56,661 nucleotides of DNA from Cysteiniphilum marinum (GTDB lineage Bacteria; Pseudomonadota; Gammaproteobacteria; Francisellales; Francisellaceae). A program made the translations under genes and the position numbers. Where the stretch lies: NCBI RefSeq assembly GCF_014857925.1, contig NZ_JACYVZ010000017.1:1-56661 (forward strand), in the 5' to 3' direction. Under the pieces are notes generated by a model. That model saw only the letters and a list, made by a program, of their open reading frames with translations, was not told the DNA's origin and made no database searches. Below, in pieces: positions 1-8,503 of this stretch. Position 1 is the first letter of the stretch, and every line of letters starts with the position of its first letter.

Positions 1-10
1 TCACAACCAT

Positions 11-48
11 CAAGGACTACTCGCAACACGTTGCTGCGTTCCTCCTTG
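11..48. repeat. imperfect hairpin
   Basis: CAAGGA (11-16) pairs with TCCTTG (43-48), and an inner GCAAC (23-27) pairs with GTTGC (30-34). It lies in non-coding DNA at the window edge next to possible insertion-sequence ends, so it may belong to a mobile remnant or an intergenic repeat. I cannot name the family. Confidence 0.4.
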
Positions 49-129
49 ACAGTTGCTCTGTTTATTCTAGCAATAACACATTACATCAATATTAAATTTA
101 AATTGACACAGTTTTATGAACACTCCCTT

Positions 130-201
130 TATTTTGAATCATTACCAAAAACCTCAACAGGTAAAGTACAAAAATTTAAGTTAAAAGCGCGATTTAATTA
201 A
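130..201 (+). pseudogene. acyl-CoA ligase (AMP-binding) C-terminal scrap
   Basis: The plus-strand frame ending at the TAA at 199-201 reads ESLPKTSTGKVQKFKLKARF. This is the A10 motif (PKTSTGK with the catalytic lysine) and extreme C-terminus of medium/long-chain acyl-CoA ligases. Only about 24 residues are recognisable. The frame stays open back to position 1, but the translation there does not resemble the enzyme. It is a decayed or IS-truncated gene, with no sign of function. Confidence 0.65.
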
Positions 202-245
202 CTGGAGTAGAGCCTGTCTGCTTAGCACTTACTGGAGAGTTTTAG

Positions 246-356
246 CAAATAATCGTGTCTGCAGATATTGATTTACCAATTTCTGCTTCTATGGCAGATG
301 CCTTTAATGATCTGACACAGTCTAAAAAGGGGAACGATATTGGTCAGCTGATATGA
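246..356 (+). pseudogene. possible 3-hydroxyisobutyrate dehydrogenase C-terminal scrap
   Basis: A short open frame ends at TGA 354-356. Its peptide contains DIDLPISASMADAF followed by a K/G/N/D-rich turn, which resembles the last helices of beta-hydroxyacid dehydrogenases (a hydrophobic LPL/LPI segment, then a GKGD-type turn). It has no start codon and no upstream Rossmann fold. Together with the acyl-CoA ligase scrap it could be the wreck of a branched-chain catabolic cluster. The family assignment is weak. Confidence 0.3.
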
Positions 357-445
357 TTGCTCAATACCTATTTTTAAACTGTGTCGATCTGCCCCTCGCC
401 CCAAGCAGAGTCGTATATTGGAATATGTAAAGATTTTAGTTGATA

Positions 446-612
446 TCAGTTGATAAAAATATCCCTAAAAAGTAGGGGGTTGTTGCATGGATTATTTCCT
501 TCCATCTTAAGTAATTGTCGCTTATAGGCAACACTGTCAGCGTATCCGTCAATTTGCCTATCTGACTTAATAACCCTATGACACGAGAGCTCCTTATGTA
601 AACCGCGTAGTA
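446..612 (-). pseudogene. O6-methylguanine-DNA methyltransferase (Ogt) C-terminal scrap
   Basis: The minus strand reads ELSCHRVIKSDRQIDGYAD followed by KRQLLKMEG, ending at a stop at 446-448. This is the active-site end of Ogt/MGMT proteins, whose consensus is PCHRVIKSDGSIGGY...K..LL..EG; the acceptor Cys is codon 581-583. The canonical Pro before Cys is Ser here, the GGY region has decayed, and the N-terminal domain is missing. It is a gene remnant with no start codon. Confidence 0.6.
458..477. promoter_or_regulatory. CCCTA-N5-TAGGG palindrome, copy 1
   Basis: CCCTAAAAAGTAGGG occupies 463-477, and five further upstream bases match the second copy exactly (20 bp identical in all). The arms are perfect 5-bp inverted repeats separated by AAAAG. 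It lies inside the Ogt remnant, downstream of the PAS/LuxR operon. A LuxR- or PAS-LuxR-type operator is plausible, but no promoter is obvious beside it. Confidence 0.45.
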
Positions 613-660
613 TTATGTTTCCTTGTAGTTATAAAAACAAGATCATTGAGTTTTGCTACC

Positions 661-1020
661 CTAATACACCAATTCAATTGTGGCGTTATTCTCAAATAGA
701 TGCATTATCTCAGCATTAAACTCACCTCTTGGATTAAACACTTTGAAGATAATTGTCTCATCATCCATAAATGTCAAACAGCCTTCATGATATTGATTGT
801 TATTGTCATAAGTCACCTGAGTTAGTCGTGACCAATCCACATGGAAATGATGTGGGCTATTTTGTACATAAAGGGTATCTTCGGTTATGCTTGTTTTTAA
901 TACAACACCACCGACCAAATCCACCGAAACCGCATCGTTTTTAAAGGATACAATTAATCCTGACTCTTGACGTAGTTTTTGAAACACCATACGTTGTGTT
1001 TTATTGGCTTTCTTTTTCAT
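661..1020 (-). CDS. ChuX/HutX-like small protein
   Basis: A cytoplasmic 119-residue protein with no signal peptide or membrane segment. The start at 1020 (MKKKANK) is chosen because a GAGGTG ribosome site sits 5 nt upstream; it overlaps the end of the MFS remnant. The C-terminal two thirds, including HFHVDWSRLTQVTY and IIFKVFNPRGEF, resembles the repeat fold of the heme-utilisation proteins ChuX/HutX, where a G/H-rich strand is followed by a hydrophobic-KVF-x-x-R motif. The usual HutX N-terminus is missing, so this is about two thirds of the family length. No heme transport or heme oxygenase gene is nearby. The heme link is inference from weak similarity; it could be an unrelated small domain or a relic like its neighbours. 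Confidence 0.45.
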   Translation of the reverse strand: MKKKANKTQRMVFQKLRQESGLIVSFKNDAVSVDLVGGVVLKTSITEDTLYVQNSPHHFHVDWSRLTQVTYDNNNQYHEGCLTFMDDETIIFKVFNPRGEFNAEIMHLFENNATIELVY

Positions 1021-1024
1021 AAAT

Positions 1025-1219
1025 TCACCTCGTAAAAAAAATGACGACAAATGTGCCTAACGTCCCACCCAAAAATAAAAAAGTACCATAGATGGAACTC
1101 GCACTGCCTTTATAATCGGTAATGCTGTTCATTGCCTTACTAACAAAAATCGGTAGTAATAAGCCCGTACTATTGATATATAATACAAATGCGAGACAAA
1201 GACAGCAGTTAAGAGCCAT
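1025..1219 (-). pseudogene. MFS (Bcr/CflA-type) transporter fragment
   Basis: The 64-residue translation is hydrophobic and contains VLYINSTGLLLPIFVSKAM, then GSASSIYGTFLFLGGTLGT. The G-S-A-S pattern followed by a GG-containing helix is typical of helices 9-10 of Bcr/CflA drug exporters. An intact family member of 396 residues lies at 52190-53380. Only two to three of twelve helices remain, so it cannot transport. Its stop codon lies directly before the ribosome site of the next gene. Confidence 0.6.
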
Positions 1220-1274
1220 ATAAAGTTGGATGTAACACTCATAAAGCGTTAGAGCATTTTAATATGTATCAAGA

Positions 1275-1308
1275 TGTAACAATATCCCTAAAAAGTAGGG
1301 ATGTTACA
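1275..1308. promoter_or_regulatory. CCCTA-N5-TAGGG palindrome, copy 2, nested
   Basis: The 15-bp core at 1286-1300 is identical to that at 463-477. Here it is embedded in a larger dyad: ATCCCTA (1284-1290) pairs with TAGGGAT (1296-1302), and TGTAAC (1275-1280) pairs with GTTACA (1303-1308). It lies about 40 bp past the luxR stop. It could be an operator for the PAS-LuxR protein or a transcript-end hairpin; no T-tract follows on the minus strand, which favours an operator. Confidence 0.5.
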
Positions 1309-1348
1309 AAAAGGAAAAAACTTCAAGTGAGAAATGAGTAACTAAATA

Positions 1349-2212
1349 TTAGCGGTGAAACTTATTCATCAGGGCTTGTGATCGTTCAAACTGATACTTT
1401 ATTCGATATTTAAAGCAATCCTCAAGCATCGTTGCCGTGCAGTGGTAGTTAAGTCTCACTCTGATTTGCTTAATGTAGGTTTTAACCGTTTCAATACCAA
1501 TATTCATTTGATAAGCAATCATTTTCATTTTATAACCCGACAAAGTCAGATAAAGCACATCCAATTGTTTGATCGATAATTCGTTGATCACATCCCTATA
1601 AAATTTCTTTGCCTCAACACTTAAGCTAATGGCGGTACCACTTGTTAGGTATTGTGATTTTTTATGCAAATCTTTGTGCAGAAAATCGCTGTCTGCGATG
1701 ACTTCGATATCATGCTCAAAGGTGAATATACCTTCCTTGGCTTGTTGTAATTCAAGCGTTAACTTTTTACGCTCGGTAACATCAATAGATACACCAACAA
1801 TACCGATTACCTCACGGTTTTTATTAAAGAGGGGGCTTTTTCTTGATAAAAAATGTAACTTCTTATCACTCTCATACTCATCATAGAGAGTGGTTTTTTG
1901 TGATATCATAATTGCATTATCATGCTCCTTGACCATATTTGAAACATGCTCAGAAAGTAACTGTTTATCCGTTTTACCAAAAATTTCTTTCACATCACAT
2001 CTATCATGAAATATAGCAACTACCTGATTGCAAGCTAAATATTCACCATCCAGCCCCTTCCAATAAACATGAGCATCAAGACAATCAATTACTTGCTGTA
2101 GTTCATAAGATACATCTCCACAATCAAGCAGTTGCTTTTCAAATGGTATCATTGTCTGTTGAGTCTCTTGAAATGCTTGCTGTAAATATTGATTATTGTT
2201 TGCTAGCTTCAT
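1349..2212 (-). CDS. PAS-LuxR transcriptional regulator
   Basis: A 287-residue cytoplasmic regulator. Residues about 40-155 form a PAS domain with the typical HVYWKGLDGEYLACN entry and a PAC end (IGIVGVSIDVTERKK). Residues about 210-270 form a LuxR/FixJ-type helix-turn-helix (LSIKQLDVLYLTLSGYKMK...GIETVKTYIKQIRVRL). The layout is that of VqmA-like receptors, where the PAS domain binds a small molecule and the HTH binds DNA. The start has AGAGAGG upstream. It begins 26 bp after the PAS/pseudokinase gene, and the two PAS domains are clearly paralogous, sharing YWK, the SQKT/TQKT motif and DVTERKK. It is the last gene of the NRPS operon. Its ligand is unknown; the product of that NRPS is the obvious candidate (inference). 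Confidence 0.85.
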   Translation of the reverse strand: MKLANNNQYLQQAFQETQQTMIPFEKQLLDCGDVSYELQQVIDCLDAHVYWKGLDGEYLACNQVVAIFHDRCDVKEIFGKTDKQLLSEHVSNMVKEHDNAIMISQKTTLYDEYESDKKLHFLSRKSPLFNKNREVIGIVGVSIDVTERKKLTLELQQAKEGIFTFEHDIEVIADSDFLHKDLHKKSQYLTSGTAISLSVEAKKFYRDVINELSIKQLDVLYLTLSGYKMKMIAYQMNIGIETVKTYIKQIRVRLNYHCTATMLEDCFKYRIKYQFERSQALMNKFHR

Positions 2213-2238
2213 CCATAACCTCTCTAGCGTAGTTAAAT

Positions 2239-3696
2239 TTAATCATTGACCTCGTTAATGATTGCTGTGAGCTTTGGTGCTTTGTTCTTATAATACACTT
2301 TTTTAAATGGTAAGGTAAATGATAACTGTTGCTGATCAAATATAGCGTCATTTAACTCTTCGCCATCACATAGTAGTTCGATATAAGACTTTGCTAATGC
2401 TAGCTCATAAGCCAGACTATGCTTACTGCCTGGGATATGATTTAACGAATGATTAAGCAAATGCTCAGCACGAATCGTATCGCCCTCAAACTCTAAAAAA
2501 GGCGTTCCACCATCAAAAGAAAAAGTGACATACAAGGTATTACTTCTTAAGCCTGCTTTGGCAGTAACAGTTAAATTGATGTCATGACTATTTTGTGCAC
2601 TCACGGAGTTTGTGAAGTTAGCTAGAAATGTTCGGATAATATGACGCAGCTTATCATAGTCAATCAAAAGTTGTTGTTGCGCTAATGGTTTAATCTGGTA
2701 CGTCACTTCAGTTTTTAAATCACTGCTGATAAAAGTATTGGCAAGACCGACTTCATTCTCAATTATTTCTTCCAAAGTTGACTCAATAGTCACGATTTTC
2801 GCACGTTCGTCTTGCTGCAAAACGGCTGTATTAATCTTCTGATATAGTGTATAAATCTCAGATAAACTTTCATTTACTTGATAAAACTCATCGTTTAGAT
2901 CACTACGCACAGTTTGAGGAATATCTAATTGCATTAATCGCGCTTCAATGTTTTCTATCGAATCAGAAATTAATTTAAGCGCATTAATATAGTCATAGCC
3001 ATAGGATTTAATATAGTGCTTTTGAAAAGCAAGTCTTTTCTCAAGCTGATTTTTTTTATCTCGTATCTCAAGCTCAAGTTTTTTACGCTCGGTAATATCA
3101 ATAGATAAACCAATAACCCCAGTTGTGTTATTACTATGATCAAGGTAGGGTGATTTCTGAGCAAGATAGTATTTTATTATACCGTTTTCTATTGTTACTT
3201 CCTCTTGTATTGAGGTTTTTTGGGTATTAATAACCTTTAGGTCATGTGCTTTTAATTCTTCAGCTTTATCTGGCCATATATCAAGGTCATTTTTTCCCAC
3301 TAGATCAGAAGCACTCATGCCTCCAGCTAGATTTGAGTTATTAGTTTTAAGGTAGTTTCCTTTGTTATCTTTCCAATATAAAATCCCTGGGATCATATCT
3401 ATAATCGAGTTTAATTCTTGTTCTTTTTGATTTAATTTATTATTGAAGTAGCTCATTAGATCATTAACCTGAATTAAACTGTGTAGTATTCCCTCGTCAG
3501 TTTTGACTAGTTTAATAACTAGAAAGTATGACAATTTCTCGTCTTGATTCATCACAAGAATATTATTAGGGTAACCGTTTTGATCTGTTTTTTTGAAGAC
3601 CCTGCTATATTGTTTTCCTATAATATGTTCAAGGTGGGAATGGTCATCTAATTTAACCTCGCAGATTAGACCGTTTCTGACTAAGATGTCTATCAC
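2239..3696 (-). CDS. PAS protein with degenerate histidine-kinase core
   Basis: A 485-residue protein with no membrane segment. Residues 1-85 are an unassigned, possibly PAS-like N-terminus. Residues about 95-210 are a PAS/PAC domain (GILYWKDNKGNYLKTNN ... GVIGLSIDITERKK), followed by a coiled coil and a GHKL-like ATPase region (about 300-470). The kinase core looks degenerate: where a DHp helix should carry H-E/D-x-R there is KSYGYDYINALK; the N-box Asn is kept (FLANFTNSV); the G1 box reads FDGGTP instead of DxGxG; and the G2 box reads GSKHSLA instead of GxGLGL. It is therefore probably a non-phosphorylating sensor or scaffold. Its start overlaps the NRPS stop by 4 bp (ATGA), implying translational coupling. 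A kinase with unusual catalysis cannot be excluded. Confidence 0.75.
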   Translation of the reverse strand: MIDILVRNGLICEVKLDDHSHLEHIIGKQYSRVFKKTDQNGYPNNILVMNQDEKLSYFLVIKLVKTDEGILHSLIQVNDLMSYFNNKLNQKEQELNSIIDMIPGILYWKDNKGNYLKTNNSNLAGGMSASDLVGKNDLDIWPDKAEELKAHDLKVINTQKTSIQEEVTIENGIIKYYLAQKSPYLDHSNNTTGVIGLSIDITERKKLELEIRDKKNQLEKRLAFQKHYIKSYGYDYINALKLISDSIENIEARLMQLDIPQTVRSDLNDEFYQVNESLSEIYTLYQKINTAVLQQDERAKIVTIESTLEEIIENEVGLANTFISSDLKTEVTYQIKPLAQQQLLIDYDKLRHIIRTFLANFTNSVSAQNSHDINLTVTAKAGLRSNTLYVTFSFDGGTPFLEFEGDTIRAEHLLNHSLNHIPGSKHSLAYELALAKSYIELLCDGEELNDAIFDQQQLSFTLPFKKVYYKNKAPKLTAIINEVND

Positions 3697-6600
3697 GCAT
3701 ATACCTTTTTTATTTTATCAGTATTATTTTTTAGGAATTGATTAGATAATATTTCAAAATAATTTTCAAGGAATTCATCAGATAATTCTCCCCATTGAAA
3801 CCCAAGATCTGCCAAAATTTGAGTTGTTTTTTGTTGAAGAATATTCACACTGAACTTATCAATAAATTTATCTTGAAAATCCCACCCTAAATGCAAGAAA
3901 AAATGGCTAAATAATCTATTTTCACTCATTTGATATATATTGTTGGTGATTGTATCAATAAATGATTGCATACTAACTGCCTGAATTTTCCCACCCTTTA
4001 ATGGTACTCTCGAAATATCAAACCTATTGGGGGTAAAAGGATGAAATATTTGATTTTTTAGACTGTCTTTGTCAAATAACGTGATAATGGCTTTAGCTGT
4101 TAAATCTGCCGGTGAAACTTCAACAATATTACTGCCTATAGGAACTCGCCTTACATCACATAAAAACTGTAAATAATTATTAAAGGCATTGTCATTAAAG
4201 TTTTCCTGAATTTGAAAATTATGTAACATTAAAGCCATATTACCTACTCTATAAATATTTGATGTAATACCTTTTTCTCTTGCTGATATTACTTTACTTT
4301 CTCCCAGTGCTTTTGTTCTATTATAGACAGTCATTCGGGTGTGAAGCTTAGGAAAGTCACCTTCATGAACTACGTCATCTTGGCTTGAATCTACCCTATG
4401 CATAACAGAATACGTTGAAATATAATGAAAATCTTTAAGCTTGGTTAATTCACAGAACTCAAGTAAATTAATAGTTGCCTGAACATTGGCATTATAAAAG
4501 ACTTCTTCACTACCATAATGTTTTACTAAAGCAGCACAATGGATAATACTATCAATACTTTCTACTAACTTACAATATTCAGATCTACTTAATCCAATTT
4601 GTTTTTTCTCTAAATCACAAGCAATATAAGTAATACGCTCGCCATATCGCTTTTCAAGAGATGATCCGAAATAAAACTGATATTTTTTAGCCATACGCTG
4701 CATTGCATGTATTTCATTTTTAGCCCTAATACAAAGATAAATTTGATAGTTGGTTGAAATTAGTAACTGATGCAGTAGGTTACAACCTAAAAAGCCAGTA
4801 GCACCAGTGAGCAAAATATTATTAATTGCTTTGGAAGTATTATTTATGACTGGCATGTTTGCTATCTCTGACAAATACTGCTCTTTTTTAAGTAATGCAC
4901 TTGATTTAATAAATTCACGCTTTTGTTTGTTATAACTATGTTTAATGTGTTCTAGCTTAACTCCCAAAAAATTATTGGTTATATACTTATTATGTGCAAG
5001 CTTTCTGGGCGTCTTTAGCTCAAATATTTCTGAAGCTTGTATTTTCAGTTTTTCTTGTAAAATCATTGTGAGCTGAATTGCTTTGATAGAGTCGCCACCT
5101 AATGAAAAAAAGTTATCATCAATTCCTATTCTATCGACAGATAAAACATTAGAAAAAGCCTGACAAATAACGCTTTCTTGTTCGTTTCTTGGTTTTATAT
5201 ATACTTGAGAACTTCTAAAGTTAATGTCAGGTAAAGCATTTATATCAGTTTTACCATTTGTAGTTAGGGGTATTTCAGGTATCTGCATCATAGCACTAGG
5301 TATCATATAGTGTGGTAGTTTACTTTTCAGTTGCTCTATTATTAAATCGGGTTGCATTTGACTATTTGAGGTGAAATAGGCAAAAAGATGTTGTTCATCA
5401 TTAACTACTTTGTTAATTACAATGACTTGCTTAATACTTGCAATAGTCATTACGATACTTTCAATTTCTGCTAATTCAACTCTAAATCCGTGCAACTTAA
5501 TTTGAGTATCTTTACGTCCTATAAACTCTAAATCACCAGTGGATAGCCACCTGACTAGATCACCCGTTTTATATAAGCGACAAGGAGTATTTTCTTTGCC
5601 ATATTCACTTGTAAAAGGATTGGGGATAAATTTTTCTGCCGTAAGCTCAGGCTGGTTTAAATAACCGCGTGCTAGGCCTTCCCCGCCAATATATAATTCT
5701 CCAATAATATTAGTTGATAAGGGTTGCTGGTTGCTATCCAAAACATATACTTTACGGTGATTTATAGGCTTTCCAATGGGAACAGAAGATAAAGCAATTT
5801 TTTTATTTATACGATAACTTGTGGTAAATGTAGTACTCTCAGTTGGTCCATATCCATTAATAAGGTATTGTGGTCGATATTCACATCTCAAAACTTTGTT
5901 AATGACATCAGCTTCCAGCGCCTCACCACCAACTAAGAGGTATTTAATATTCTCAAAAATTGTATTATTACTTAAAAACAAACTATTAAACAATGATTTT
6001 GTTAACCACAACACATTAATATTGTGATCGCCTAGAAATGATTTAAATGCCTTTATATCACTCACCAAGTCTATAAGTCTCTTAGGAATAATCAATTTTG
6101 CCCCAGAAAGTAAAGGAGTCCATGTTTCAAAAAACGACGCGTCAAAGGCCAGTGATGATAGGTAAGCAAAAGTATGTTGTTGATTAATTTCTATATAATT
6201 ATTAGCAACTAAACTAGGAATATTTTTATGCGTTAACAGCACACCCTTAGGCCGTCCAGTTGTGCCAGAAGTATAAATTACACAGGATAAATTATTTGAT
6301 CCATTTAAACTGTTTAAATTGCACATTGAAAAGTTTTCATAGTAAGCTTCATCCAAAGGAATAATGATTGCTTTTGAAATATTTTTGAGCCTAGAGGTGT
6401 ATTGTGATTGTGATAATAGCAAAGAGGCACGAGTATCATTAAGTATATACTTAACTCTTTCATTGGGGTAATTAGGGTCAATAGGTACATAAGCTGCACC
6501 CGACTTTAAAATACCTAAAATTCCAACAATCATTTCTAAGCTTTTGTCCAAGCATATTGCGATTAAATCATCAGGTTGAATATTGCTTAATGTCTGTAAA

Positions 6601-8421
6601 TATCTTGCTAATTGATTAGATTTGGCATTTAGTTCTTTATAAGTAAACTGCTTCTCTTCAAATACAATTGCAATATGATTGGGCGTCTTTTCAACTTGCT
6701 CTTCAAATAGTTGGCAAATAGTTTTATCCCTTGGGTAAGGTTTATCAGTATTATTCCAGTCAATAATAATTTTCTGATATTCTTCTTTTGACAAAAGAGG
6801 AATATCTTTAATAGAGTCGCTACCATTTAAATAAGATTTATATTGCTTAAACATTGTTTTTAGGGCGCTAACAATACCTTTAAGCTCAATCGAATCGGTT
6901 TTAATGCCAGTAATATTAAGCTGCCCATTATTGATAACAAAATTCAATTTATGCGCAAATATAGTATTAAAGCTATTACCGTGATAAATGGCAATATCAG
7001 TTAATAACTCCATACAGTTATAACGATAATAAAAATCTTTGGTAATGTTTTGCTTCTTTTGTGAGTGATTTTGAATATATTCTTGAAAATTTAGTAGCTT
7101 TTCTTCGTTAAACATCTGCTTTAGCTCAATCATATATTTGGTATCGACTAAATTGGATAAATGCCTTAAGCAGGGGGCTTCGACATAACAAGAGACTAGA
7201 AAGTTATTTTGATGAAAAATGCGTAATAAAACTAATGAAATAGCACTAATAATCTGCGTAGTACTTAAGTTTAATGTATCAATCGAATATTCTAATGACT
7301 CTTGTATCGTATGATTTATTGATAAATGAAGCGTGGAATTTACTTTGCTTTTCAAAGAATTGATAGCTAATGCGTAACTACGTTCTTGTTTTTTGATATA
7401 CTTTAGGTGATGATACTGATTATCGTCTAATGTAATGTTGTGTTTTTGTAACTCCTCAAGACTAATTATTTTACTTATATTTTTTTCAATGCCATAACAG
7501 TTATAAATTGATGAAAAGTGCAGTGCTTTAGCCTTGCCCTTTGAAACAATGTATAAGCCTTGTAAATCAAGAAAGCTTTTGGGTTTTTCAACCCATATAG
7601 GTACACCCAATAAATAAACTGAGCCTTTGAAACTAAGCTTAGCTGTAGCAATTTGATTTGATTGATCACCACCAAAATCAAGTGCATGGCAGTAACGAGA
7701 TATTTGCGCTAAACTTTCACAACTATTAATAAAGCCATAGTTTTTCAGCGAGTGATCTAATGAAAAATAACTTCTTTTATTTAAAGCCTGAGCTTGGAAT
7801 CGTAGTTGATTATTTGACAAATCGGATAATAGTATTTTAAATAATGCGAGTGCTTTTTGAGTGCACTTAATATTAAGGCTGTACGTAGTATCCTCTCTTG
7901 AAATTATTATTTCCTCTTGTCGAATAATATCGCCAGCGTCAATTTCATCAGAGATTTTATGCCAAGTAACTCCGTGTTTTTTTTCTCCATTAATAATTGC
8001 CCAAGTTGTAGGGTTAGTTCCAGCATAGCTAGGCAGCAATGCATTATGGTAGTTGATTGCATGCTGAACCTTATGTTTTTCGATAAGATTTCTTGGGATA
8101 ATGTGGTTGTTTGCAATGCTAAATAACACATAACCTTGGTAATTACTTTCTTGGTATTCTTGATAAGATAGTGTACAAACGCTTTGTTGTTGGCACCATT
8201 GCTGTATTTTTTCCTCTTCAGTAACCACAGCAATTAGGTCATAATCATACGACGTAAAAATAATTTTACAACATTCTAGACAAAGTCCAGTGTTACCAAT
8301 AATAATTGTTTTTTTTTTCTATAGTATTAGTGGGTTTAACAATATCATTTTGTGTGCAGCCTTTTAAATAATCAGACCAGTATGCATTGTTTTTATTGAT
8401 TAATACTTGTTTGCTGTTCAT
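3693..8421 (-). CDS. one-module NRPS: formyltransferase-(C)-A(Val)-PCP-reductase, frameshifted near 5' end
   Basis: Numbering is from the GTG at 8228, which gives 1511 residues. Residues 1-210 are a formyltransferase domain with the Fmt catalytic triad N59, H61, D97, like the F domain of linear gramicidin synthetase. Residues 290-480 are a condensation-like remnant without HHxxxDG. Residues 505-1000 are an adenylation domain (YTSGTTGRPKGV, NGYGPTE, YKTGDL, lysine of NGK at 993). Residues 1015-1085 are a carrier domain (GGDS, pantetheine serine 1047). Residues 1135-1500 are a thioester reductase (TGATGFLG, YNRTK 1302-1306). Pocket residues read by eye as D-A-F-W-L-G-G-T-F-K, a valine code. The true start is probably ATG 8421 (AAGGGGG site): removing one A from the A10 tract at 8309-8318 fuses that frame to the F domain and restores its first strand (TIIIGNTGLCLEC), giving about 1575 residues. 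The expected product is a formyl-valine-derived aldehyde or alcohol (inference). Confidence 0.85.
8309..8318 (-). repeat. A10 homopolymer at NRPS frameshift
   Basis: Ten consecutive T on the plus strand (A10 in the mRNA) lie about 35 codons after ATG 8421. Read as written, the upstream frame stops at TAA about eight codons past the tract. With nine A it runs into the 1511-residue NRPS frame. This is a classic site for slipped-strand phase variation or RNA-polymerase slippage, and equally a classic site for a sequencing error. Confidence 0.8.
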
Positions 8422-8503
8422 AACTAGTTCCCCCTTAGTTATTTATTAATGTTGAATATATATACCCATTACCTTATGATCTTGCATTGCAACACCTTTA
8501 GTG

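Larger units (their letters stand above)
105..385. repeat. 10-bp inverted repeat, possible IS ends
   Basis: GACACAGTTT (105-114) recurs exactly in inverted orientation as AAACTGTGTC (376-385). The sequence just before the acyl-CoA ligase scrap, ending near 128 with a run of C, resembles the termini of IS256-type elements as I remember them. The left copy sits where the ligase coding sequence suddenly begins, as expected if an element had inserted there. No transposase is visible in the window. Calling these IS ends is inference. Confidence 0.3.

Noticed and set aside
1-60. tRNA or rRNA fragment
   Set aside because: The hairpin has neither tRNA cloverleaf signals nor recognisable rRNA sequence.
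1275-1308. Intrinsic terminator for the PAS-LuxR gene
   Set aside because: The hairpin lacks a T-tract on the minus strand, and its core is repeated exactly at 463-477, which suits a protein-binding site better.
3693-8228. Signal of a PvfB-like N-oxygenase completing a diazeniumdiolate or pyrazine-N-oxide pathway
   Set aside because: No di-iron oxygenase gene lies anywhere in the window, so only a general analogy to those clusters is claimed.
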